Part shown: positions 1-7,200 of the stretch, piece after piece | Layout of the letters: each line of letters starts with the position of its first letter | How positions within the stretch are numbered: position 1 is the first letter of the stretch | NCBI GenBank assembly: GCA_017554135.1 | Contig: JAFZIX010000147.1 | Coordinates: 1 to 13,896, forward strand | Direction: 5' to 3' | Origin: Bacteroidales bacterium | GTDB taxonomy: Bacteria; Bacteroidota; Bacteroidia; Bacteroidales; UBA932 | DNA: 13,896 nucleotides | Position numbers and translations under genes: made by a program | Notes under the pieces: model-generated | Database searches by the model: none | What the model saw: the letters and a program-made list of their open reading frames with translations, nothing else | What the model was told of the DNA's origin: nothing

Positions 1-288
1 CCTTCAGCGGCTCTCGAGATTCTGAATCTCCAGTCCACCGAGGCTATGTCCAAATACGGCAAGTATGTTAAGATGGGCAAGGATGCCTTGACCCAGTGCA
101 CTAACAAGTCGAAGGAAATCGTGGAACTTAAGAACATGGAACTGGAAGCCGTCCAGAGTTACATCAAGAAGGCCGTCAACGTAGGCGACAAGAAGAGCAC
201 CGCCCACGTCATGATCCTTCCCCTCGAACCCGGCGAACAACCCGCCCCCGGCACCAACATGCAGATGCTGGAATACTACCGATTCTAA
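1..288 (+). CDS. 3' end of an unrecognised protein gene (5' end outside window)
   Basis: The frame is open from the first base to a TAA stop at 286-288, giving 95 visible residues. A Met codon lies at 46, but the codons before it read as ordinary protein (PSAALEILNLQSTEAM), so the true start is probably upstream of the window. The visible part is charged and helix-prone, rich in Lys and Glu, with no cysteine motif apart from one Cys and no membrane segment. It ends in a proline-rich stretch (LPLEPGEQPAPG) followed by MQMLEYYRF. I do not recognise the family and assign no function. The gene runs on the same strand as the transposase cassette that follows but is separated from it by a REP-like repeat, so it is probably not part of that unit. 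Confidence 0.65.
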   Translation, partial: PSAALEILNLQSTEAMSKYGKYVKMGKDALTQCTNKSKEIVELKNMELEAVQSYIKKAVNVGDKKSTAHVMILPLEPGEQPAPGTNMQMLEYYRF

Positions 289-302
289 ACTACTGCCGCC
301 AC

Positions 303-318
303 GCCGGACTTTTCCGGC
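303..318 (+). terminator. Short hairpin just after the first gene
   Basis: GCCGGA (303-308) pairs with TCCGGC (313-318) around a CTTT loop, 15 bases after the stop codon at 288. There is no T-tract after it, so it is at best a weak terminator. The larger REP-like hairpin at 345-383, which is followed by T-rich sequence, may do this job instead. Confidence 0.25.
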
Positions 319-344
319 CTATGGTGGACTCTGAATTCCCCGAA

Positions 345-445
345 GCGGGCAAGGTCTAATTTTAAGTGGCAGACCTTGCCCGCCTTTCTTAATTCCAGGG
401 CATTCCAGTGGGCAAGGTACCCGCCCTATAATTCGACCTTGCCCA
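345..445 (+). repeat. Left REP/REPIN-like element (two hairpins)
   Basis: Hairpin 1 has perfect 13-bp arms, 345-357 (GCGGGCAAGGTCT) and 371-383, around a 13-nt loop. Hairpin 2 has perfect 10-bp arms, 409-418 (TGGGCAAGGT) and 436-445, around a 17-nt loop. A near-identical direct copy lies at 1962-2064 on the other side of the transposase cassette, with the same loop (AATTTTAAGTGGC) and a similar linker (CCAGGGCATTC here, TCAGGGCATTC there). Paired palindromes sharing one core beside a RAYT gene are the usual form of a REP doublet (REPIN/BIME). Hairpin 1 is followed by CTTTCTT, so it could also terminate the upstream gene. Confidence 0.8.
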
Positions 446-491
446 GTTAGGTATAGGAATATGCCAACTATCTTGAAACGTATATTTTTCG

Positions 492-538
492 TTTATGTTT
501 GCGATGTGAATACTTAAATAATAATATGCAAACATAAA
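492..538. repeat. 11-bp perfect inverted repeat upstream of the RAYT genes
   Basis: TTTATGTTTGC (492-502) and GCAAACATAAA (528-538) are exact reverse complements separated by 25 AT-rich bases. It sits about 50 bases upstream of the putative promoter of the cassette. It could be a dimeric regulator's binding site or a stable RNA hairpin. Its sequence is unrelated to the REP hairpins. Confidence 0.5.
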
Positions 539-584
539 ATCGTCATAAGAAACATATAAAAGCCTTTTTTGTTTGCCACGATTC

Positions 585-616
585 TTTGGTTTTTCGTTGG
601 AGCAATACTATACTTG
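585..616 (+). promoter_or_regulatory. Possible Bacteroidetes-type promoter for the RAYT cassette
   Basis: TTTG at 585-588 and TATACTTG at 609-616 are separated by 20 bases. The known Bacteroides vegetative promoter has TTTG near -33 and TAnnTTTG near -7, spaced about 19-21 bases. The second box matches in five of its six fixed positions. Transcription would begin in the 620s, shortly before the ATG at 640. This is a consensus match only. Confidence 0.4.
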
Positions 617-639
617 TTGCCAATGAAACACTTAATATT

Positions 640-993
640 ATGAAGAAAATCTTAGAAGTACTCCAGTACGGAGACACGGACATCCGGTTCAATACGGATT
701 TGGATCCGGCCAAAGACATGAATGTGATTCCAGATGTGATCTCCCGGGTGGCATTTGCCATGACAACCACTCTTTGGGGCGGAAACGAACAAGCAGTTCT
801 TGCGATGATCAGGGCGCTATCAATTGCTGACCTTTCCGTAAGCGTCAACCGGAAAGAGATGATTCGTTATCTGGATAATGCGTCCAAATTGATGGCCCGC
901 ACTATGGAAGAAGCAAAAAAGGAATTCGAAAAAAAAGGTGGCAAGATGATCTCTTTTGGTCCGGGAGTGATGCCGGGTTCTACTAAAAGTTGA
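640..993 (+). CDS. Unknown 117-aa protein, first gene of the RAYT cassette
   Basis: I chose ATG 640 (MKKILEVLQYG...). The frame is open back to a TTG at 586, but that extension would cover the putative promoter. The protein is predicted to be cytoplasmic: no signal peptide and no membrane segment. It reads as an all-helical small protein, with a central hydrophobic helix (VISRVAFAMTTTLWGG), a second helical block around VLAMIRALSIADL, and a Lys/Glu-rich helix near the C-terminus. It stops at 991-993, 17 bases before the transposase ATG at 1011, so the two are probably co-transcribed. I do not recognise a named family. Its position inside the REP boundaries suggests a partner or regulator of the transposase, but that is inference from location only. 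Confidence 0.65.
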   Translation: MKKILEVLQYGDTDIRFNTDLDPAKDMNVIPDVISRVAFAMTTTLWGGNEQAVLAMIRALSIADLSVSVNRKEMIRYLDNASKLMARTMEEAKKEFEKKGGKMISFGPGVMPGSTKS

Positions 994-1010
994 CAATAAG
1001 ACAGTCCGCC

Positions 1011-1691
1011 ATGAAAAGAGTAGTGCAAAGGGTGATGCCGGATGGCACCATCATGTATGTTTATCCTTTCCATGTAAGTCTTGAGGGGCTGGAAAGCTGT
1101 ATTCTGTGCAGGGATGATGAGGATTACGATGCTATGGTAAAGATAATAACTATAGCTGCGAGGCGAAAGAATGTCATTATCATCATATATGCAGTCATAT
1201 CCAATCATTGCCACGTGGCAGTTCTGGCTGCTACCCAGGAGGATGCTGACAGTTTTGGTGACGAAATCAAGAAGGTCTATTCAATGTGGTTCAGTTCAAA
1301 GTATAAGGAACGAGGCAAATTGAAAGATGTGGATGTTAAGGCACTCTTTCTAGACAACAACTGGTATACTCGAAATGCTCTGGCTTATGTCCCGAGGAAT
1401 GCTTTGGATAACGGTTGCAATGTCAATGAATATGAATGGTCCGGCTATAGGGCAATGTTCAACACGCGAAAGTCATCCTTTGGCTGCAGGAAAGTTTCCC
1501 AGTTATCCAAGAGAGAGAAAAGGACCCTGATGCATACTGGGGATGATCTTTCCGATGTTCCGTGGTTATTGGATAATCGCGGACGTCTGGTCCCCGATAG
1601 TATCTGTGACATTTCTACCTGGAGCAGGCCTTTGATAATGACCAGGCGTTTTTCATCAAAACCGTTGGTGGACAAAACTCTGCAGAGATGA
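1011..1691 (+). CDS. REP-associated tyrosine transposase (RAYT), Y1/HUH catalytic part
   Basis: RAYTs are single-strand DNA endonucleases of the IS200/IS605 Y1 superfamily that bind and cut REP hairpins. The HUH pair is His66-Cys-His68 within SNHCHVAV; the usual middle residue is hydrophobic. The candidate nucleophile is Tyr126 in YVPRNAL, matching the RAYT signature Y-I-x-x-N-P. The block EYEWSGYRAMF that follows corresponds to the typical 'ypWSSYra' segment. I chose ATG 1011; a TTG at 990 in the same frame would overlap the preceding gene by 4 bp. The last ~25 residues (ISTWSRPLIMTRR...) look out of frame: the sequence that continues the family is in the -1 frame from about 1613. The catalytic half is intact, but the protein made from this frame would lack the proper C-terminal DNA-binding part. 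It lies between REP-like repeats that are its likely substrates. Confidence 0.8.
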   Translation: MKRVVQRVMPDGTIMYVYPFHVSLEGLESCILCRDDEDYDAMVKIITIAARRKNVIIIIYAVISNHCHVAVLAATQEDADSFGDEIKKVYSMWFSSKYKERGKLKDVDVKALFLDNNWYTRNALAYVPRNALDNGCNVNEYEWSGYRAMFNTRKSSFGCRKVSQLSKREKRTLMHTGDDLSDVPWLLDNRGRLVPDSICDISTWSRPLIMTRRFSSKPLVDKTLQR

Positions 1692-1948
1692 AGCAAAAAC
1701 TCGTAGAAATGCCACGGAGGATGTTGCCGGATACTGAGTTTAATAAGAATGTCAATGATATTAGTAAACGATGGTTTGAAACTGAACTACCACTATTAAC
1801 TAAAGAAAAGAAATCGCGCCTGCTGCCATATGTGTTCCGGACCAGCAAAACCACCGTACCTCAATTGGCTAGAGCATTCGAACTTTCACGGGAGGAGGTC
1901 GTGGATATCCTGAAACCGGGAAGGAAACCACATGGTGCTAGCACATAA
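1688..1948 (+). CDS. C-terminal helix-turn-helix part of the RAYT in a shifted frame
   Basis: This 86-aa frame starts at ATG 1688, whose first bases overlap the TGA of the previous frame (ATGA), allowing translational coupling. Residues ~40-75 include TTVPQLARAFELSREEVVDI, which has the pattern of a helix-turn-helix: a helix, a turn before LS, then a recognition-like helix. Such a domain would be the DNA-binding tail of a Bacteroidetes RAYT. The same frame is open and protein-like back to 1610, which argues that the fragment began as part of the transposase and not as a separate gene. Whether the fragment is still translated, and can act together with the catalytic half, cannot be told from sequence. 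Confidence 0.6.
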   Translation: MKQKLVEMPRRMLPDTEFNKNVNDISKRWFETELPLLTKEKKSRLLPYVFRTSKTTVPQLARAFELSREEVVDILKPGRKPHGAST

Positions 1949-1961
1949 AGTAAACCTTCAA

Positions 1962-2064
1962 GTGGGCAAGGTCTAATTTTAAGTGGCAGACCTTGCCCGC
2001 TTTTCTCTATTTCAGGGCATTCTAGTGGGCAAGGTCACGGCCCTAGAATTAGACCTTGCCCACT
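1962..2064 (+). repeat. Right REP/REPIN-like element (two hairpins)
   Basis: Hairpin 1 pairs 1962-1974 (GTGGGCAAGGTCT) with 1988-2000, with one G-T wobble and the same 13-nt loop as the left copy. Hairpin 2 pairs 2024-2036 (AGTGGGCAAGGTC) with 2052-2064, perfect over 13 bp. The element lies 13 bases after the stop of the RAYT tail. Hairpin 1 is directly followed by TTTTCT, so it probably also serves as the intrinsic terminator of the cassette. It occupies the gap between convergent genes, a typical REP location. Confidence 0.8.
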
Positions 2065-2092
2065 TCGGGAGTTTCATGGGCCACAAAAGGCC

Positions 2093-2114
2093 GGAAAACG
2101 GGCCGAAAGGCCCG
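2093..2114 (-). terminator. Terminator-like hairpin after the fimbrial operon
   Basis: Read on the minus strand, CGGGCC (2114-2109) and GGCCCG (2104-2099) enclose a TTTC loop and are followed directly by TTTTCC (2098-2093). It lies about 60 bases beyond the stop codon of the last gene of the operon (2174). The rest of 2065-2173 holds only further short GGCC-rich palindromic pieces and no gene that I can support. Confidence 0.5.
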
Positions 2115-2173
2115 AAAGAGCCGGCAACAGACGCCAGAAAAGCCAATGGTAGCCCAAGCGAGCCGATGAAGGG

Positions 2174-3235
2174 TCAGCGGAGGGCGTCCAGAAGCTGGTA
2201 GGTGGGGCGGAGGGAGGGCAGGTCGGAGAGGGCGTCGGCGGAGCGAGGCGTAGGGGCAGAGAGGGCGCCGCAAGAGGAGGATGCGCCTTTGGCGGCCAAG
2301 CGCTCCACCCGCAGGGCGAAGGAGCGGATTTCGTCGAAGTAGCCCTGGATGTAGACCTGGTTCTCAGTGAGGACGGGTGAGAAGGGGTTGTGGGCGAAGA
2401 GGACGCGATGGACGGTTTTGCCGAGGCCGGTCTTTTCCAGAGGGATGCCGGCAATGACTCCGGCCCGGAGGTCCACCGTCAGTTCTTCCATCTGATTCAA
2501 AGTATAAAGCCCGGAACCGGTATTCACCTTCAGCACCTCGCAGGCATCCTTCCAGGAATATGCCGTGGAAAGTTCCAGCGTGCCGGTGACATCCTTATGC
2601 TTGAGCATCAGCACAAAAGAATTCTTCCCCGCAGGGCTGCAGGCCAGAATCTCCGCCGGCCCGAACAGATGGCAGACCATATCCAGAGGATGGATATAGA
2701 GATCCAGCACCGCATCCCCCTCGGGATATGCGCCGGTACAGTAATGCAGGTCGTAGTTCAAGAGTTTCTCCTTCGCCAGGCGAGACTTCAGCATCTTCAC
2801 CGCCGGAGCATAACGCTTCTGCAAGCCGGCCACGGCGATACCCTTATTCAAAGCCACCAACTGCTCCAACTCGGCAGAATCCGAGCACGGCGGCTTCTCC
2901 ACGAACAGGGCCTTTCCGCTTTCCAGTACCTTTTTGGCAATGCCGAAATGCGCCTTGGGGCTCGCTGCCACAAACACTCCCTTCACCTCGGGATCCCCCA
3001 GCACGACATCCAGATCCGTCACTCCCTTCACGCCGGGGAACTTCTTCCCGATCATCTTTGCCTTATCTGCAGAAGTCACGCATATATACTTCAGAGGAAT
3101 CTGAAGATAATGGATAACCGGATAAAGGTTGGCAAGGCTATGCCCGCCGAGACCCACGAATGCATAGGGGCCGGTGTAGGTTTCCTTGAGGTAGGCCTCG
3201 CTCCGGAGGCGCTTATATCTGCTTATCAGGTCCAT
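2174..3235 (-). CDS. Gfo/Idh/MocA-family NAD(P)-dependent oxidoreductase
   Basis: This cytoplasmic dehydrogenase of 353 aa has the usual two-domain family length. A Rossmann dinucleotide-binding segment is at residues 25-33 (FVGLGGHS, with a GxGG loop). The family EKP motif is Glu113-Lys114-Pro115, whose lysine is the usual catalytic residue. Asp178, His182 and Asp185 in DLYIHPLD match the substrate-binding D/H pattern. Family members oxidise or reduce sugars, inositols and related compounds; the substrate cannot be read here. There is a ~22-residue N-terminal extension. A low-complexity Ala/Ser/Pro stretch (about residues 314-340, GC-rich) interrupts the normal C-terminus before SLRPTYQLLDALR. 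ATG 3235 lies inside the upstream radical SAM gene (23-bp overlap), so the two are probably translationally coupled. It is the last gene of the operon. Confidence 0.85.
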   Translation of the reverse strand: MDLISRYKRLRSEAYLKETYTGPYAFVGLGGHSLANLYPVIHYLQIPLKYICVTSADKAKMIGKKFPGVKGVTDLDVVLGDPEVKGVFVAASPKAHFGIAKKVLESGKALFVEKPPCSDSAELEQLVALNKGIAVAGLQKRYAPAVKMLKSRLAKEKLLNYDLHYCTGAYPEGDAVLDLYIHPLDMVCHLFGPAEILACSPAGKNSFVLMLKHKDVTGTLELSTAYSWKDACEVLKVNTGSGLYTLNQMEELTVDLRAGVIAGIPLEKTGLGKTVHRVLFAHNPFSPVLTENQVYIQGYFDEIRSFALRVERLAAKGASSSCGALSAPTPRSADALSDLPSLRPTYQLLDALR

Positions 3236-4280
3236 TGAAATACTGTTTATAAGTTATCGTTCGGTCGCCGGTCCACTGGTAGCGGCCATAGAACCATTCT
3301 ATTATGCGTTTAGGAAGCAACTTCTCGAAGTTGCGAAGGAGGATGATATCGTATTTACGGTGGAAATTGATCCAGCAGCCGTTGCAGTTCTTCGAATAAT
3401 CACACTGCATCTTATGCGCCGCCCTGCCGTTGAATATCTCGTCCAGACTGTTCTGCCGGATATTCCCGAGATTCACGCCCAGATTCTGGCAGATGGGCAC
3501 ATCGCCGTTGCTGTGAATCACCAGACTGCTGAAGATGCTCTGGCAGCGGAGTTTCAACCGGCCGTTCCGCCACTCGTCGTAGAGCGCCACGAAGTCGTAG
3601 TTCTCTTCCGTGCCGTGGATGCTGGCCGGAATGCGCGAACGGAAATCCTCCGCCTCCAGCAGTTCCGCCTTGGTATCGAAGAAATCCATAATTCCGTAGA
3701 TGCCTATGCGCACGTCTATGCCGTAACGCTTCGCCACCCCTATCACATATTCCATGTCCTTGAAAGAGTTCCAAGGGGTGAGGCAGAACATCAGGGAGAT
3801 GGGGACCTCGTCCTTCAGAGTCTCGATGACCTCCAGCACCTTGTCGTGCCCGTCAACCCCACGTATGCCCGGATAGGACTGCTTGTCGCCGTCCAGCGAG
3901 AGATAGAGCCGCACCGGCCTGTACTGCCGCACCGCATCTATCACCTTCGCCGGCGCGAGGCCGTTGGAAAGCAGAGTATAATAAGGATGATTGTCCCGCA
4001 GCCAGGCCATTATCTCCCGGTACTGCGGATGCAGCACGAACTCGCCGCCTTCCAGCCCTACCACGGTACGCCGAGTGACGCAGCGGCTGCCCACAATGGC
4101 CTTGATCTCTTCCAGGGTCAGATGCTCGTGAGGCTTCTGCCAGATAGAGCAGTGACGGCACTTAGACTGGCACACCGTCGTGGCATAAATCATCAACTGG
4201 CTCAGTTTCTTATGCCTGGGCCGGGCGAGGTTGTTTACATAGAGCAGACCGTTGTGTATATAGTCGGAGAATTTGTACAT
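3213..4280 (-). CDS. Radical SAM enzyme with SPASM/Twitch-like C-terminal domain
   Basis: The CX3CX2C motif that binds the SAM-cleaving [4Fe-4S] cluster is Cys37, Cys41 and Cys44 (CQSKCRHC). GLEGGEF that follows resembles the family's GGE motif. Near the C-terminus are Cys246, Cys264, Cys293, Cys299 and Cys302, with HSNGDVPIC and LGNIRQNSLDEIF, as in SPASM or Twitch domains that hold auxiliary clusters. A full SPASM has seven cysteines, so this is a reduced version. Such enzymes modify peptides and proteins, or sugars and other small molecules. The protein is 355 aa with no signal peptide, so it is cytoplasmic. Its ATG (4280-4278) overlaps the TGA of the tip-protein gene by one base (TGATG), implying coupled translation. 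Substrate is unknown; the pilus proteins are a candidate from context only. Confidence 0.85.
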   Translation of the reverse strand: MYKFSDYIHNGLLYVNNLARPRHKKLSQLMIYATTVCQSKCRHCSIWQKPHEHLTLEEIKAIVGSRCVTRRTVVGLEGGEFVLHPQYREIMAWLRDNHPYYTLLSNGLAPAKVIDAVRQYRPVRLYLSLDGDKQSYPGIRGVDGHDKVLEVIETLKDEVPISLMFCLTPWNSFKDMEYVIGVAKRYGIDVRIGIYGIMDFFDTKAELLEAEDFRSRIPASIHGTEENYDFVALYDEWRNGRLKLRCQSIFSSLVIHSNGDVPICQNLGVNLGNIRQNSLDEIFNGRAAHKMQCDYSKNCNGCWINFHRKYDIILLRNFEKLLPKRIIEWFYGRYQWTGDRTITYKQYFNGPDKQI

Positions 4281-7200
4281 CAGTAGTATAAATCTTTTAT
4301 GCAGCGCGGTTTATCAATTTTATGCTGGCTGGTAGGTTTGGCCATCAGGATTTTGTTGTCCATCATACCCCAGCCCCAGGCGTCGCTGACTTTATTGGAG
4401 CCCTCAGGGCCTTTGGACCAGTGTGTTCTGGCAGGCACGGTATTACTGTCGCCATTGCCCAGATAACCGATTTTCTTGGTTTTATCCCAAGAATCCTTTG
4501 TCGTATATGCCGACACTATATTCCATATGATGGCCATTTCCCGGACATTCGGGAGCCGGTAGCCGCTAGGGCAGACACTGAACTCCGTATCCATCCCGCC
4601 GAAACTGGCATCCAGATAATCGTTCAGGCCTTTGTACGTCGTCAAATTATATGTCGATCCGTTAAATGAGTAGGCTGTTTTATTGTTAAACTTCTCGTAG
4701 GTAGAAAGAGGGGCCGTTACAAACTTGCTGGGGAGGCAAGCCATCTTGCTGAATTCATCGTGACCGACCAGTTCATGGTCGATAGGCTCACGGATGGAAG
4801 CAAGATTGATACGGGAACAGTCGAATTCGTAGAAGACATTATCATTGTAGTCTTCGGTATAATTGTCCGAGACGCTGCCGTCATCTTCCATATGCTTGCG
4901 GACGGCTATAACGTATGGATCAGGCTCAACCGTAGGATCTTCCGCTTCCGCCACCGTAATATCTTTCCTGACACCACCGTCCATCACATATCCCAGATTT
5001 CGCACACAACGCGTACTGAAAGTCGGTGTCTGTCCCGCACCGGAATAATTCAGGTTACTACCGGTGATGCCTTCCTCCGCCCAGATAACACGGGGGTACT
5101 TGTTACTGTTCCTCCACTCATCAGAGTTCAGTTCAGAGGATCCCGGAGGGAAAATATACCGGTTGCTGGCGATGACATGCTGGCGCCATGTGACACCGCC
5201 GCCGGCTTGTTCCGCTGCAGTTTTCTGATAAAGACGCGCATCGCCTTCAATACCGTATGCACCCATAAACACGCCAATCAACTGGATGTCCGAAGCCATA
5301 TACCAGCGGATTTCATCAGGATCGATGATATCGTTTCCGTTATTGTCCCTGTTACGCGAAAGGCAACTATATCTCAGATATTTGTAATCCCTGCCATCCG
5401 AACCTGCATCATTCTTACTCCATAGTTGGGCGGTTTCATTGGTTCCGAACAGATTCAGGTATTCTTCCCATAATTTCTCCTCCGGATTCTCCGTTCCATC
5501 CGGATTCAGGACTCCCCACAGTTTCAGCGTATTAAGACGTCCGTTTGTCTTACTGGTATTCCCGCAATCCTCCGGATCCTTGTTTCTCCAGTATTGAGCA
5601 AGGCCGGTTTCGTAGCTGTCATCCGTATACTCCATACCCCACGCAGAGTGCAGGTCGGCCGTTTCCTGAACGGCATAGATGCTCTGGATTGAACGCTGCT
5701 GGATGGTAAATGAAGACCCGATTACCGTGCTCTCCCCATCTGCAGACCTTGCGGATGAAGCCAGAATGTGCAGGCGGCGCATAGGATGATTGACAACCTG
5801 TTTCCAGAGAGTAGGATCATATTCGCCGGTAATCGGATGCTTGGTATAGTAATATTCATCGATGAATGCCGTCACGGAAATCTTTGCACCGCCGTCACCG
5901 GTATCAGCATCAAAATCATTTTCCTCGCCCCGGTCATATTTTTCTTTCTGCGCCTTAAGATAGTCAACCAGTTGGTTTACGTACATCGTGCGGTTCTTCA
6001 TCAGCGTGCCATCCTCCCAGTTATAGTTGTATGGCTTGTATCGTACCCGGTTGTCCGTATACTTGCCCGTGCTCGGATCTATACTGTTCAGACGGAATTC
6101 AACCCACTTGTAGTCAATCTGGGAGAGATTGTCTCCCACATCTTCGGGACCGATACCATCAGGATTGAACGGGGTCTCCACATACCAACTGATATTCTCC
6201 GGATCCATATATCCTTCGTGGAAGGAGATGACTTGAGTACTATAATGGCAGTCGCTGTCGAAGAATTTTTCCAGAGCGACCACCACACGCCCGGTGGCGC
6301 CAGGTTCAGGTTCATCATAACTTCCTGCACCGCCATCATTGTTCTCAACCTCGGTGCGGATATCCTCGGCGCCGTTTATGTTGATGGTATACTCGTAGCA
6401 GTGGTTACGCTCGGTATTGAAATCCGTCCAATCATCATCGAAATCACCCAGATGAATGACATAACGGACCGTGGCATCAAGGGTGGCGTTATCATTGCCG
6501 GAAGCGCTCGTCTTCATCACAAGTTTGCCGGTTATAACAACGTAAGTGGAATATTGATTTGCATAGACGAAGTTCCCGTTCGTTGTAGTGCAGTAACCAC
6601 TATGGGTTGTCTGATCGTTCTTTGCCTGCCTTTCCCTATCAGCATAACCAGATATGCCAGGTGCCGGTGCATGACGATTTTCCATCATATAGAACGAGAA
6701 TCCATGGATGGCGACCTTGGTCTTACCGTCCGCATAGAAATCATTAGATTGAGTAGTCAAAGTTTCGGATTCAAAGCCCATTGCCCCCGTAGAGAAAAAC
6801 TTCTCCGGACTATCTGCGGCATCGCAGTCCGCACCTGTCCTCTCCAAAAGATAACAACATGTCGGCACATTGAAAAGTTCCCATTTGTCCGGCACGAAAG
6901 CACTTATCGCAGCGCCTTTCTTTATTCTCACATTGAACTTCACCTTGGCATAGAGACGCCTCAAGGTCAGGGTCTTGTTGCTGATATCATTGGCCGATCC
7001 TGTGCCGTCGATATTGACATTATGCACCTGCCCGGTCATCATAAAATAACCGGAATTGGCGGCCACTTCACTTCGCACCTGGGTTGCCACGATATTTTTC
7101 AGTTCTCCATAAGTCCTTATCGTAGATAACAGGCTGGCGGAAATATCCAGGTCGTTCGGGTTCATATTGGCAACCGCGACAATGGTGCACCCGGTTTTCT

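Larger units (their letters stand above)
1011..1948 (+). pseudogene. Reconstructed full-length RAYT with a -1 frameshift near 1613
   Basis: Reading frame 1 from 1011 to the ATT codon at 1611-1613 and then the -1 frame from 1613 to the TAA at 1946-1948 gives about 312 residues, a plausible RAYT length. In the -1 frame, codons from 1613 read FYLEQAFDNDQAFF, then IKTVGGQNSAE, straight into the Met at 1688, with no stop. A TGA at 1607-1609 limits that frame upstream, so the shift must lie between 1610 and roughly 1620, where TTTC (1612-1615) could have lost one T. This may be real gene decay, a sequencing or assembly error, or less likely programmed frameshifting. No canonical slippery heptamer is visible. 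Confidence 0.6.
345..2064 (+). mobile_element. RAYT cassette bounded by direct REP-like repeats
   Basis: Two direct ~100-bp hairpin doublets (345-445 and 1962-2064) enclose three consecutive plus-strand reading frames: an unknown 117-aa protein, the catalytic part of a REP-associated tyrosine transposase, and its frameshifted C-terminal part. The interior is visibly more AT-rich than the fimbrial genes to the right. RAYTs are known to be flanked by the REP sequences they act on, and usually behave as domesticated single-copy genes rather than self-spreading insertion sequences. I see no target-site duplication and no terminal inverted repeats of the DDE type. Calling the whole block one mobile unit is inference; RAYT plus flanking REPs is directly visible. 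Confidence 0.65.

Noticed and set aside
492..538. Invertible promoter (phase-variation switch) near the cassette
   Set aside because: The arms are only 11 bp and enclose just 25 bp, without a promoter match inside. Known Bacteroides invertible promoters enclose much longer segments.
586..639. TTG-initiated N-terminal extension of the 117-aa protein
   Set aside because: The extension overlaps the best promoter match (585-616), and ATG 640 followed by KKILEV is a more natural start.
1605..1620. Programmed -1 frameshift for transposase expression
   Set aside because: The overlap zone GACATTTCTACC has no X-XXY-YYZ slippery heptamer and no obvious downstream hairpin. A single-base loss in TTTC is simpler, so programmed shifting is kept only as a remote option.
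345..2064. CRISPR array
   Set aside because: There are only two copies of the repeat, 1.6 kb apart with genes between them, and each is a hairpin doublet. No regular spacers and no Cas genes.
2390..3238. 282-codon open frame on the plus strand
   Set aside because: It is antisense to the Gfo/Idh gene with its GxGG, EKP and D/H motifs; no plausible start context or motif.
3360..4286. 308-codon open frame on the plus strand
   Set aside because: It is antisense to the radical SAM gene, which has the CX3CX2C motif and SPASM-like cysteines; the translation looks like a shadow (His-, Arg-, Val-rich).
5768..7129. 453-codon open frame on the plus strand
   Set aside because: It lies wholly antisense to the 1099-aa lipoprotein gene, whose signal peptide and motifs are convincing. 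The plus-strand translation is Ile- and Arg-rich with no family motif.
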